Source: Candidatus Methylomirabilis sp. (GTDB lineage: Bacteria > Muiribacteriota > Ozemobacteria > Ozemobacterales > Ozemobacteraceae). From it: a DNA stretch of 64,000 bases. Where the stretch lies: contig DYKG01000014.1 in the NCBI GenBank assembly GCA_020722725.1, positions 1-64,000 of the forward strand, written 5' to 3'. Positions 33,785 to 41,812 of the stretch are shown here, piece by piece (within the stretch, counting starts at the first letter, position 1; the number at the start of each line of letters is the position of its first letter). Position numbers and translations under genes: made by a program. A model generated the notes under the pieces. That model was not told where the DNA came from. It saw only the letters and a program-made list of their open reading frames with translations, and searched no databases.

Positions 33785-35059
33785 TCAGATTTCCAGGCGG
33801 GCTCTGTAGCCGAGGTCGTTAACTGCTTTTGCCAGAGGCTCACCATGGGAAAAATCGGCGTAAACGTTTGCTTTTTTTTCAGCAAGATCGACCTCAGCAG
33901 ACTTAACACCAGGAATTTCAAGCAATATTCTTTTAACCGCATTGGCGCAATTGTTGCAACTCATGCCTTCAACACTCAAAACGAAATGGTGTTTATTCGC
34001 ACAAGCGTCTTCGTCTGATTTGGCTGAACAGGTTGAGCAACCGGCCGCGTTCTTATGAGTTTGATAAAAGCTGATTGCGAGAATGAAAAGCATTAAAACT
34101 GCGGAAAAATTTTTAAACAAATTAAAAGAAGCGCTGCTGCAATGGTGAATATTATCGACAGAGTTTAGAATAAGTTGCTGGTCAAGAGCATCGAACGCAA
34201 ATCCGCTTAATAAAGAACCAATGATAACCGTCGCCATATAGATTATTGCAGATTTTTTCCCGAGGACTTTGAAAACAACCGAAATTGCCGCCGCATTGGT
34301 TGCGGGGCCGGAAATCAGGAACACCAGAGCCGCCCCTGGGCTAACACCAAGGTGAATAAAACTCAGAGCAATTGGTATTGATGATGTAGAGCAGACATAA
34401 AGGGGAATACCTATCGCCAGCATGATAATCATGGTGAGGAAACAGTTGTTCAAATAAGCATTTAAAGCATGGCTTGCAACAAATGTTGAGATTATTCCGG
34501 CGATTATTATTCCTATAATCAGAGGTTTGGCAATTTCTCCAGGAAGGGTTATCAATCCATATTTCAAGGCATCGATGGCTTTTTGCTTGAAGTTTGCTGT
34601 CTTTACACCATGTTCGTGGCTTTCAGGCGGACTGCTGACGGTTTTTTCATCAAGCAGCATTACCAGTATTCCACCTAGTATGCCGGTAATCAATGCAGCC
34701 AACGGTCGGAAAACAGCAAATGTTCCACCAAGCAGGCCCCAAGTGGCCATTATTGAATCAATTCCGGTTTGCGGTGTCGATAACAGAAAAGATGTGGTGG
34801 CAGATTTGCTGGCACCATGTTTTTTCAAAGAAGCAGCAACGGGAATAACGCCACATGAGCAAAGGGGAAGAGGTATTCCGAAAAGGGTTGCCTTGATGAC
34901 TGAACTTAAACGTCCACCGCCCAGGTGCCTTTCAATCCATTCGGGTGAAATGAAAACCGAAAGGATTCCTGATATAAGAAAACCGAGGATCAGATAGGGA
35001 GACATCTGACCCAGAACTGACCAGCAATTTAAAAAAAACGGGTAAAGCTGTTCTGACAT
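33785..35059 (-). CDS. Cu/Zn-efflux-type permease (SO_0444-like) with C-terminal HMA domain
   Basis: The 424-residue membrane protein belongs to the same broad YraQ/DUF318 permease group as the one at 6517-7644. Its closest style is the SO_0444-type Cu/Zn efflux family: FGIPLPLCSCGVIPVAASLK near residue 60, a second half with PLYVCSTSSIPIALSFIHLG, and about eight membrane segments. A Cys/His-rich linker (HKNAAGCSTCSAKSDEDACA) leads to a heavy-metal-associated domain at about 355-424 with the metal site GMSCNNCANAV. A soft-metal ion such as Cu or Zn is the likely substrate. GAGGT precedes the ATG at 35059. Confidence 0.88.
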   Translation of the reverse strand: MSEQLYPFFLNCWSVLGQMSPYLILGFLISGILSVFISPEWIERHLGGGRLSSVIKATLFGIPLPLCSCGVIPVAASLKKHGASKSATTSFLLSTPQTGIDSIMATWGLLGGTFAVFRPLAALITGILGGILVMLLDEKTVSSPPESHEHGVKTANFKQKAIDALKYGLITLPGEIAKPLIIGIIIAGIISTFVASHALNAYLNNCFLTMIIMLAIGIPLYVCSTSSIPIALSFIHLGVSPGAALVFLISGPATNAAAISVVFKVLGKKSAIIYMATVIIGSLLSGFAFDALDQQLILNSVDNIHHCSSASFNLFKNFSAVLMLFILAISFYQTHKNAAGCSTCSAKSDEDACANKHHFVLSVEGMSCNNCANAVKRILLEIPGVKSAEVDLAEKKANVYADFSHGEPLAKAVNDLGYRARLEI

Positions 35060-35079
35060 GCTATGACCTCGTGAATCGA

Positions 35080-35107
35080 CTTATAAAAATATATTTACAG
35101 ATAGCAA
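35080..35107 (-). promoter_or_regulatory. Promoter of the HMA-permease gene
   Basis: On the minus strand TTGCTA (35107-35102), a 16-base spacer and TATAAG (35085-35080) lie upstream of the ATG at 35059. GAGGT at 35070-35066 is the ribosome binding site, so the leader is short but conventional. Confidence 0.45.
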
Positions 35108-35121
35108 AAAGTATACTGATA

Positions 35122-36414
35122 TTACTTCATAAGTCGGTCTATGCGCTTGATCAAGTCTTTTCCCTGATAATTTTCCGGGTCGGCATTCAGAACTTCATCA
35201 CACATCAATCTTGCGTTCGGCAGGTCGCCGTTTTGAAAAAAAGCCTGGGCGAGGGCGAGTGTGATGCCACGGTCATTCGGATTATTTCTTTTTATGCTCT
35301 GCAGGCGTTCAATGGCAATGCTTCCCTCGCCAAGGTAATAACATGCTTTGAAAAATTTCAAAAGGGTTTTCGAATCACGACTGTTAACATTAATGGCTTT
35401 TTCAAAGGCTTCTTTTGCCCTTGCATACTTGCGGTTGGCAAAAGCGTTTTCACCCAGCAGAATCAGGGCTTCGTAATAATCAGGGGCTATTTCAAGAGCT
35501 TTGCGCAGTGTCTCGCGCCCTTCAGGTCCCTTATCCCGCTCAAGCAGGCTTTTTGCCTGTTGATAAAGGGCTTTTGCTTCGGGATTGACACTGGCGGGAA
35601 TAAATGTTCCATTTTGGGGAATTTTAACTGCGGGCTTTTCTTCTTTTACAGGAATTTGTGGCGGCAGGGCCGGTGGCTCTATTTCAGCGGGTGGGGTTTC
35701 GATTTCAGATTTTTTCGGAATTTCTGGTGCCGCAGGCGACTGCCCGGAGAGGGAAGAAATTTTATGTTCGATCATCTGTCTAAATGCTGCGGCTTCTGGC
35801 GAAGCCGTTTCGGCAGGGGCGGCAGTCAATGCTTTCTGGTAAAGGCCGATTTTTGTTTTAACGTTTTTGTCGGGAAGAGCATCAGCCTTGGTTGCGAGTG
35901 AGCGGCAAAGAGTCATCGATGAAGCGCTTGACTGGTTTGCTTCGTTGTCTTTTGCGGCTGAGAGATCCTGGGTCTTATAAATAAGCGAAAATACTACGGT
36001 CAAATCGGTAATTCCTGCGGATTTTTTTTCGAAACTGTCCAGGGTTGCTTTGAACTTCAGATTTCCCATTGCCGTTTCGGCGATAACCTGCCCTTTGGTA
36101 ATCTCCTTATTGATGGTGAAATTACGGGTTTCTGTAGTGGCAAGAGTTGCGCCATTCTTGATTGCGTTAATGCCGAATTTAATTGAATTGATGCTGGCGC
36201 TGTCTTTTTTTTCCACCCAGTTCTCAATGAATCTGACCTCAATGCTGACCATATTACCGTCGAAAGGCACTTTTTCGGCAAAGGTTGCCCGGTCAGGGTG
36301 CGGATCATAGCTGAAAAGCCTGGCAAAGGTCTGCTCAACCGGTTGGGCACAGGCTGGCATCAGGCAGACGGCTGGAAGAAAAACGAGGCAGAGTAATGTC
36401 CTGAAGATTCTCAT
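35122..36414 (-). CDS. Exported TPR protein
   Basis: The 430-residue protein has a signal peptide (MRIFRTLLCLVFLPAVCLMP, then ACAQP; a lipoprotein cut at the cysteine is possible). The first domain (about 25-160) is beta-rich and unrecognised. A Pro/Glu-rich linker with PAAPEIPKKSEIETPPAEIE follows. The C-terminal part holds TPR units (YYEALILLGENAFANRKYAR, DSKTLLKFFKACYYLGEGSI, DRGITLALAQAFFQNGDLPN). AGGAG lies before the ATG. It starts 20 bases after the giant kinase gene and is probably co-transcribed; the kinase also has an external part that could contact it. Confidence 0.8.
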   Translation of the reverse strand: MRIFRTLLCLVFLPAVCLMPACAQPVEQTFARLFSYDPHPDRATFAEKVPFDGNMVSIEVRFIENWVEKKDSASINSIKFGINAIKNGATLATTETRNFTINKEITKGQVIAETAMGNLKFKATLDSFEKKSAGITDLTVVFSLIYKTQDLSAAKDNEANQSSASSMTLCRSLATKADALPDKNVKTKIGLYQKALTAAPAETASPEAAAFRQMIEHKISSLSGQSPAAPEIPKKSEIETPPAEIEPPALPPQIPVKEEKPAVKIPQNGTFIPASVNPEAKALYQQAKSLLERDKGPEGRETLRKALEIAPDYYEALILLGENAFANRKYARAKEAFEKAINVNSRDSKTLLKFFKACYYLGEGSIAIERLQSIKRNNPNDRGITLALAQAFFQNGDLPNARLMCDEVLNADPENYQGKDLIKRIDRLMK

Positions 36415-36434
36415 AAAAACTCCTGTGTTTTGGT

Positions 36435-39400
36435 TTACAAATCAATGATTTTGCCGCCAGAATTGTTGACGGTCTGGCCTGGTGCCATCTGATTGGAACC
36501 AATTCGAGCAACTGCCTTGTCTCCTCTGACAAATATCCCGTCACGACGATTGCCCGAGAAATTATTGTTTTTGATTGATTCCGGCTGAGCATCCCAGATT
36601 TCAATTCCTGAAAGGGTGTTGCCATTCAGCTGGTTGTTTTCATATCTGCCTTTGGCATTGCCATAAATCAACAGTCCATTTTCGCCGTTACCTTCTATGG
36701 TATTGCCGGTAAAATCGGGGTTAGCGGAATTCTTTATGCCAACGCCAGATTTGCCGTTGTTTTTGATGGTATTGCCGGAAATTTTTGCTATGCCGCTGCC
36801 GTTAATCCAAATGCCATATAAAGAGCATCCGGTAACACTGTTGGCTGATACAACGGGGTTGCCGCCAGAAATGGTTATTCCCATTGTCTTGCTGCTGACC
36901 AGTTGATTTTTGCTGATTTTGGGGCTGCCTCCCGAGATTAGAATAGAACCCAGGTAGTCTGGCGGTTTGGCTGGGGAACTGTTGGAGATTATGCAGCCAC
37001 TGATTTCTGCGTTTCCTTTAAGGATGTGGATGGTGGGCTGAGGCGAAGAAGACGTGTTGGTCAGGGTAAGGTTGGATATGGAAGCATTTCCGTCGATTAT
37101 AATGGTCGGCTGGTTTGCGAAGGTGATGCTACAGCGACTGGCAGATTCACCGACCAGGCTGACATTTTTGTTAAGAACAACTTTTTCGTTGTATGTTCCT
37201 GGTTGAATAACAATTTTCATTCCTTCAGGAGCCGCTGAAATTGCTTCATTTATTGTGCGGTGCGTTCCGGTGAGCCCCACTAAAAATTCTTTGGGTTTTT
37301 CACTGGCTTTTCGAGCTTCAGTTATTGCAACCTGAAATTTCTGGGCCTTTTCGTTTTCAGGAGAGAATTGTTTAACCAGAATGATAATTTTCTCAGCTTC
37401 ATTGAAATGCTGATCGTTAATAGAGTTTTCAACCTGAGTAAGAAGTTTTTCAACCGTGCGGTTTTTTATTTTATCAGCGTCGGCGGGAGAAATCTTTTTT
37501 AAATAATCAATTATTTTAAATAATTCGTCAGTTTTGTCAGAGATCTCACCGCTGCTGAAGATGCTTTCTGCGGTTGCCAGATTGTTTTTCAGCTCGCCAT
37601 CTGTTTTGCCGGAATCAATTGTCTTTTTTATCGAATCGATTTGAGTTTTGATCTGCTGGTCATTTTCCAGTCCCTCGACCTTCTGAAGGGAAACTAAAAT
37701 TTCAAACGCTTCTTCAGGCTCCTGATCGATCTTGCCACTGGCCAATTCAAGAAAGACGCTCTTGAGCTTTTCAAGGGTCTGGGTTTTTTCCAATTGCCGG
37801 TCCCAGGTGTCAAAAACTTTTAATTTTTCATCCAGCTTTTTCAAATCATCAACCGTTTTTATTTCACCGATCTGTTTGGCGGTTTGCGTAGCTTTCTTCC
37901 TGGCAAGTTTTTCAAGCTCATCTTCTGTTTTATCTTTGAGTGAAACATCTATCGCGGCAATCAGACTGAAATTTGCTTTTGCCTGTTCCGGGTTCTCAGA
38001 GGAATCAAATTTTTTCTGTAGAGAGGCGAGAATTTTTGAACTAAGTTTCTTACTTTCATTTTCTGAAACTGCTTCAATCTGTTTTAAATTTTCTTTGACG
38101 CTTTCAGTATTTTCGATCTGCGGGTTTTTAATAAACGCTTCGATTTCTTTAAGAGGTTTTTCAATCAGCTTTTTCTTCTCTTTGATCTGTGCTTTTTCAA
38201 TCAATTTTTGAGAAGATTGTTCAACAAATTCAAGCATTTGTGAATCATCTGCGAAAAGCAGTCGCGCTTTTTCAAGGGTTTCCCGCGTCTTATCTGAACC
38301 AGAATTCAACATTGATGAAATTTCCTCACGGCAGCGGTTTTTCAGGTGAACCATGAGCTTTTCACCAGCATCCGACTCAGGATAATCACGTGATAATGCG
38401 CTTACTTCAGCGTGAAGTTTTTCGAGATCCTGTGGAATCGGGTCTTTTTTTATTCCGGTATAGATGGCGTTTTTTGCTGTTTCAAGGCGAGCCATTCTGG
38501 CTTTGTCTTTAGCAGCTTTTTTTCGCGCAGTTTCGACTTGAATTTTTTCATCGATGTTGGCTCCAAGCTCCTTAAGACCAGGCGCATCAGGTCTGAGTTT
38601 TTCGCAGTAAGCCAATATCCTCTTTGCAGTTTCGGGTGACCGATCAATTTCAAGCGCAACAGCAGAAAAATATTTTTCAAAAAGCTTGTCTTTTAATGCA
38701 TTAACCCTTCGAGCTGAACGCTTATGTCCCGAAAGCTCTTCAAGTTTGGACAAGATAAGGGTGATTTCGGCGGGCGGGGTGATTTCATCAATCCGGCTTT
38801 CAATTTCTTTGATCAGATTTTCTCTCGCCACCTTTATCTCTTCAGAAGACTGGATAGTGGCAAGACTTTCGCTGGCAAGCCGCATTTTGGTTGCCAGTCC
38901 TTCAAGATCAGGAAAAATCTGGCTGGCATTTTCGAATAATCTTAACGCCTGTTTGGGATCGTTGACAATAAGTTTTTCGGCTTCCATTGCGATTTTTCCG
39001 GCGAGTTTCCGCTTCAGAGCAGCGGATTCATTTTGCTCGCCAAGTTCTGCGACCCTGTCTATCTGCTTTATAATCAATTCACGGTTTTGAGAAACGGTAT
39101 AGTCGTCTATTGCGGCATTAAGTGCGGTTTTTAATGAATTCAGTCGATCTGCGTTGGCCAGCTCATCTTTGAGGGCATCTCTTTTTTTTCTGGCTTGCGC
39201 GGCAAGCTCTTCAACTTCCTTGAACTCGGGAAAAAACTTTTGCAATTCATCAAGATACTGAAGAGCTTTTTCCGGCTGCCCGTTGATCAGAGGGCTGGCA
39301 GCCGCGATAAATTTTGTCTGCCAGCGGGCAGAAATATCGGCAGCTTGAGTAGCAAGCCCGTTTTCAAATAGTTCTTTAATGCATTCATGGAGTTCGGTCG

Positions 39401-41672
39401 TGCCAGATGCCGGTTCGATGCCGGCAAGCAAGACAGTGGCACGAATTTTCAACTCTTCTACCCGTTGTTTTAATTCTTCTGTCTTTTGAAAATTCTGTTG
39501 CAGTTTTGACAGGTTCAACGCGGCCCTTGGGTTGGCAGGATCAAGGACAATGGCCTGGGCGTAAAGGTTGATGGCTTTCTGATAATCAAGAGCCGCTGCA
39601 CTTTCTTCTGCTTTGAGAATCATGGCTTTGCTCAATTCAACCTTAATATAAGATGCCTGCGACTTGCCCTCTTCGGTTGCTTCAAAGTCGATTAAAAGCT
39701 GTCTGGCCCGGTTGAAATCAGCAGAATTGATGCTCAGGTTAATTTCTTTCTGGTAATCAATTCTTTCCTTGCCTTTGAAAAGCTCGAATTTCCATGCTGC
39801 CGTTCCAGCCCCAAGCAGAAGGGCGATCAAAATTATGATCAGGGTCGTTCTTTTGCTGCTTTCGCTTCCGGTTGATGCTGATTGAACCAGTCCGGAAATT
39901 GACGAGGTTGAACGCCTTGATGAGCGCCGACCGGAGTTTCTGGCCTCGGGTTCTTCAGGAAGATGTTCATCGATGAATTCTTCGAGTGTGTTAATTATCT
40001 GCTCGATATCTGGTCTTGCTTCGGGCGATTTGTCGAGCATTCTTCTGACCATACCGATAATTTTTACCAGGCTCATGTCAGGAATGGCAACCTGGGCGGG
40101 AAGAGTCGCTTCAATGTGTTTAAGCGCGATTGACAATTCCGGGTTGGTATTTGCATCGGCCTTGAAGGGAACAATACCAAAAATCAGCTCCCAGAATATG
40201 ATTCCGAGAGAATAAATGTCTGATTTGACAGAAATATTGCGACTTCCGGTGCACTGTTCAGGCGACATGTATTCGGGGGTTCCGACGGTCATTCCGGTTT
40301 TGGTGAGATTCGCCGATGTTTTGGCGATGCCAAAATCAAGTATTTTTACCAGCCCGGTGTTGGTGATGATAATATTGCCGGGCTTGAGGTCGCGATGGAT
40401 AATGCCTTTTTCATGGCACGCAGCAAGGCCTTCAGCAAGCTGCAACATAATCGGAACCGCTTTTTTTCTGTCACTTTCCAAAGCTTGCTTAACCTTGCTC
40501 AACGGCTTCCCTTCAATGTATTCCATGACCAGAAAAGGCCGACCAGTTCTTTTGTCACGGGATGAAGCATAAATGCTCATAACATTGCGGTGCACAACCG
40601 TGGCCAGAACCTGTCCTTCCTGAATGAAGCGTTCAACAAGAGAACTGTCTCTGGTTGTCGATTCATGAAGAACTTTGATGGCAACCGTTCGGTTCAAAGC
40701 TGTGTCAAGAGCCTTGAAAACTTTGCCCATTCCACCAGAGCCAAGTTCTGACTGAATCTCATAGATTTCACCGATGATCTTTTCATTGGCGGGCCGGATG
40801 GCTTCTTTTGCGATCGTCGGCTGCTCTGAAAAATCCAATTCGCCGAGAATGTTTCTTAATTCACTGATAATTTTTGGAACTTCTGGTCGATCCTCGGGCT
40901 TTTTGGCAATCATTTGGGAAATCAGGTGCTTGAAAGCCTTGCCGGTTGAAGATTTTTCAAGTTCGGTGAAATCAGGAGCCTGATTCAGGTGCATGAGTGC
41001 AATGCTCAGGGCGGGGTCATCGACATGCCCTTCGGTTTTGAAAGGAAGAGATCCGGTAAAAATTTCAAACAACATTATGCCGGCAGCATAAACGTCGGCT
41101 TTTGGGGTGATATCCTGCTTGCCGAGGCACTGCTCCGGAGACATGTAATGGGGTGTGCCCAGGACAATACCGGTTTTTGTGCTTCTTGATGCTGATTTGG
41201 CAATGCCGAAATCAACAATTTTCAATTGATTATTTGAATTGATCAGAAGATTTTCCGGCTTGAGGTCGCGGTGGATGATGCCCTTCTGATGACATGCATG
41301 AATGCCGCCCATCAGATGAATGAAATGATTCAGCAGTTCTGATGGGTTCTGTCGAAGGGAATCCTGGTATTTATCAAGGCTCATGCCATCCACGAATTCC
41401 ATTACCAGGAAAGGGATTCCTGAAGTTTCTTCGACATCTGAGGCGTAGACCGAAATAACGGCAGGGTGATTGATTGTCGCCAGAATTCTACCTTCATTTA
41501 AAAACCTTCTGACGATTTCTTCTTCTTTGGCAATTTCGGGCAAAAGAAATTTAATTGCAACTTCCCGGCCAAGATTAACATCGAGGGCACGATATACCTG
41601 CCCCATGCCACCTTCGCCCAGCCTTGCTATTACTTTGTAGTTTCTACCGATTATCTGATCTTTAACAAACAT
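36435..41672 (-). CDS. Giant tandem Ser/Thr kinase with membrane anchor and external beta-helix
   Basis: The 1745-residue protein starts at MFVKDQ (41672), because a -10 box ends seven bases upstream and this start removes ten residues that lie in the promoter. Order: kinase 1 at about 10-275 (GEGGMGQVY, HRDLKPENLL, DFGIAKSASR, GTPHYMSPEQ) and kinase 2 at about 300-570 (GSGGMGKVF, HRDLKPGNII, DFGIAKTSAN, GTPEYMSPEQ). Both keep the catalytic and magnesium-binding residues. A membrane helix lies at about 609-630 (TTLIIILIALLLGAGTAAWK). Then come about 830 residues of helical, TPR-like and coiled-coil sequence, and at 1467-1745 a right-handed beta-helix with repeated GNTI, GISG and NNxFSGN turns. 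The layout fits a Hanks-type receptor kinase with an external ligand-binding beta-helix. Phosphorylation targets are unknown. Confidence 0.93.
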   Translation of the reverse strand: MFVKDQIIGRNYKVIARLGEGGMGQVYRALDVNLGREVAIKFLLPEIAKEEEIVRRFLNEGRILATINHPAVISVYASDVEETSGIPFLVMEFVDGMSLDKYQDSLRQNPSELLNHFIHLMGGIHACHQKGIIHRDLKPENLLINSNNQLKIVDFGIAKSASRSTKTGIVLGTPHYMSPEQCLGKQDITPKADVYAAGIMLFEIFTGSLPFKTEGHVDDPALSIALMHLNQAPDFTELEKSSTGKAFKHLISQMIAKKPEDRPEVPKIISELRNILGELDFSEQPTIAKEAIRPANEKIIGEIYEIQSELGSGGMGKVFKALDTALNRTVAIKVLHESTTRDSSLVERFIQEGQVLATVVHRNVMSIYASSRDKRTGRPFLVMEYIEGKPLSKVKQALESDRKKAVPIMLQLAEGLAACHEKGIIHRDLKPGNIIITNTGLVKILDFGIAKTSANLTKTGMTVGTPEYMSPEQCTGSRNISVKSDIYSLGIIFWELIFGIVPFKADANTNPELSIALKHIEATLPAQVAIPDMSLVKIIGMVRRMLDKSPEARPDIEQIINTLEEFIDEHLPEEPEARNSGRRSSRRSTSSISGLVQSASTGSESSKRTTLIIILIALLLGAGTAAWKFELFKGKERIDYQKEINLSINSADFNRARQLLIDFEATEEGKSQASYIKVELSKAMILKAEESAAALDYQKAINLYAQAIVLDPANPRAALNLSKLQQNFQKTEELKQRVEELKIRATVLLAGIEPASGTTELHECIKELFENGLATQAADISARWQTKFIAAASPLINGQPEKALQYLDELQKFFPEFKEVEELAAQARKKRDALKDELANADRLNSLKTALNAAIDDYTVSQNRELIIKQIDRVAELGEQNESAALKRKLAGKIAMEAEKLIVNDPKQALRLFENASQIFPDLEGLATKMRLASESLATIQSSEEIKVARENLIKEIESRIDEITPPAEITLILSKLEELSGHKRSARRVNALKDKLFEKYFSAVALEIDRSPETAKRILAYCEKLRPDAPGLKELGANIDEKIQVETARKKAAKDKARMARLETAKNAIYTGIKKDPIPQDLEKLHAEVSALSRDYPESDAGEKLMVHLKNRCREEISSMLNSGSDKTRETLEKARLLFADDSQMLEFVEQSSQKLIEKAQIKEKKKLIEKPLKEIEAFIKNPQIENTESVKENLKQIEAVSENESKKLSSKILASLQKKFDSSENPEQAKANFSLIAAIDVSLKDKTEDELEKLARKKATQTAKQIGEIKTVDDLKKLDEKLKVFDTWDRQLEKTQTLEKLKSVFLELASGKIDQEPEEAFEILVSLQKVEGLENDQQIKTQIDSIKKTIDSGKTDGELKNNLATAESIFSSGEISDKTDELFKIIDYLKKISPADADKIKNRTVEKLLTQVENSINDQHFNEAEKIIILVKQFSPENEKAQKFQVAITEARKASEKPKEFLVGLTGTHRTINEAISAAPEGMKIVIQPGTYNEKVVLNKNVSLVGESASRCSITFANQPTIIIDGNASISNLTLTNTSSSPQPTIHILKGNAEISGCIISNSSPAKPPDYLGSILISGGSPKISKNQLVSSKTMGITISGGNPVVSANSVTGCSLYGIWINGSGIAKISGNTIKNNGKSGVGIKNSANPDFTGNTIEGNGENGLLIYGNAKGRYENNQLNGNTLSGIEIWDAQPESIKNNNFSGNRRDGIFVRGDKAVARIGSNQMAPGQTVNNSGGKIIDL

Positions 41673-41679
41673 GCCCGAC

Positions 41680-41709
41680 AATTTACGCCAAACCTTCCGC
41701 AAAAATCAA
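41680..41709 (-). promoter_or_regulatory. Promoter of the tandem kinase gene, leaderless type
   Basis: On the minus strand TTGATT (41709-41704), an 18-base spacer and TAAATT (41685-41680) precede the ATG at 41672 by seven bases. There is no ribosome binding site. The promoter overlaps the first codons of the longer frame from 41702, which argues against that longer start. Confidence 0.55.
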
Positions 41710-41775
41710 CCCGCCAGTGAAATTAAATCATTTCAAAGAGAAATCAGAATCTTCTATGGCGAGTGTTAATGATGG

Positions 41776-41805
41776 GTGAAAAAGATTGGCGGCATGTGTT
41801 AAAAT
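41776..41805 (+). promoter_or_regulatory. Promoter of the AsmA-like gene, leaderless type
   Basis: GTGAAA (41776-41781), an 18-base spacer and TAAAAT (41800-41805) are followed by seven bases and the ATG at 41813. No Shine-Dalgarno sequence is seen. The box is back to back with the kinase promoter in a 140-base intergenic region. Confidence 0.5.
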
Positions 41806-41812
41806 AGCAGCC

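Noticed and set aside
41673-41702. Longer start (41702) for the tandem kinase
   Set aside because: It overlaps the -10 region and adds MRKVWRKLSG, absent from kinase-like N termini. The start at 41672 fits the promoter.
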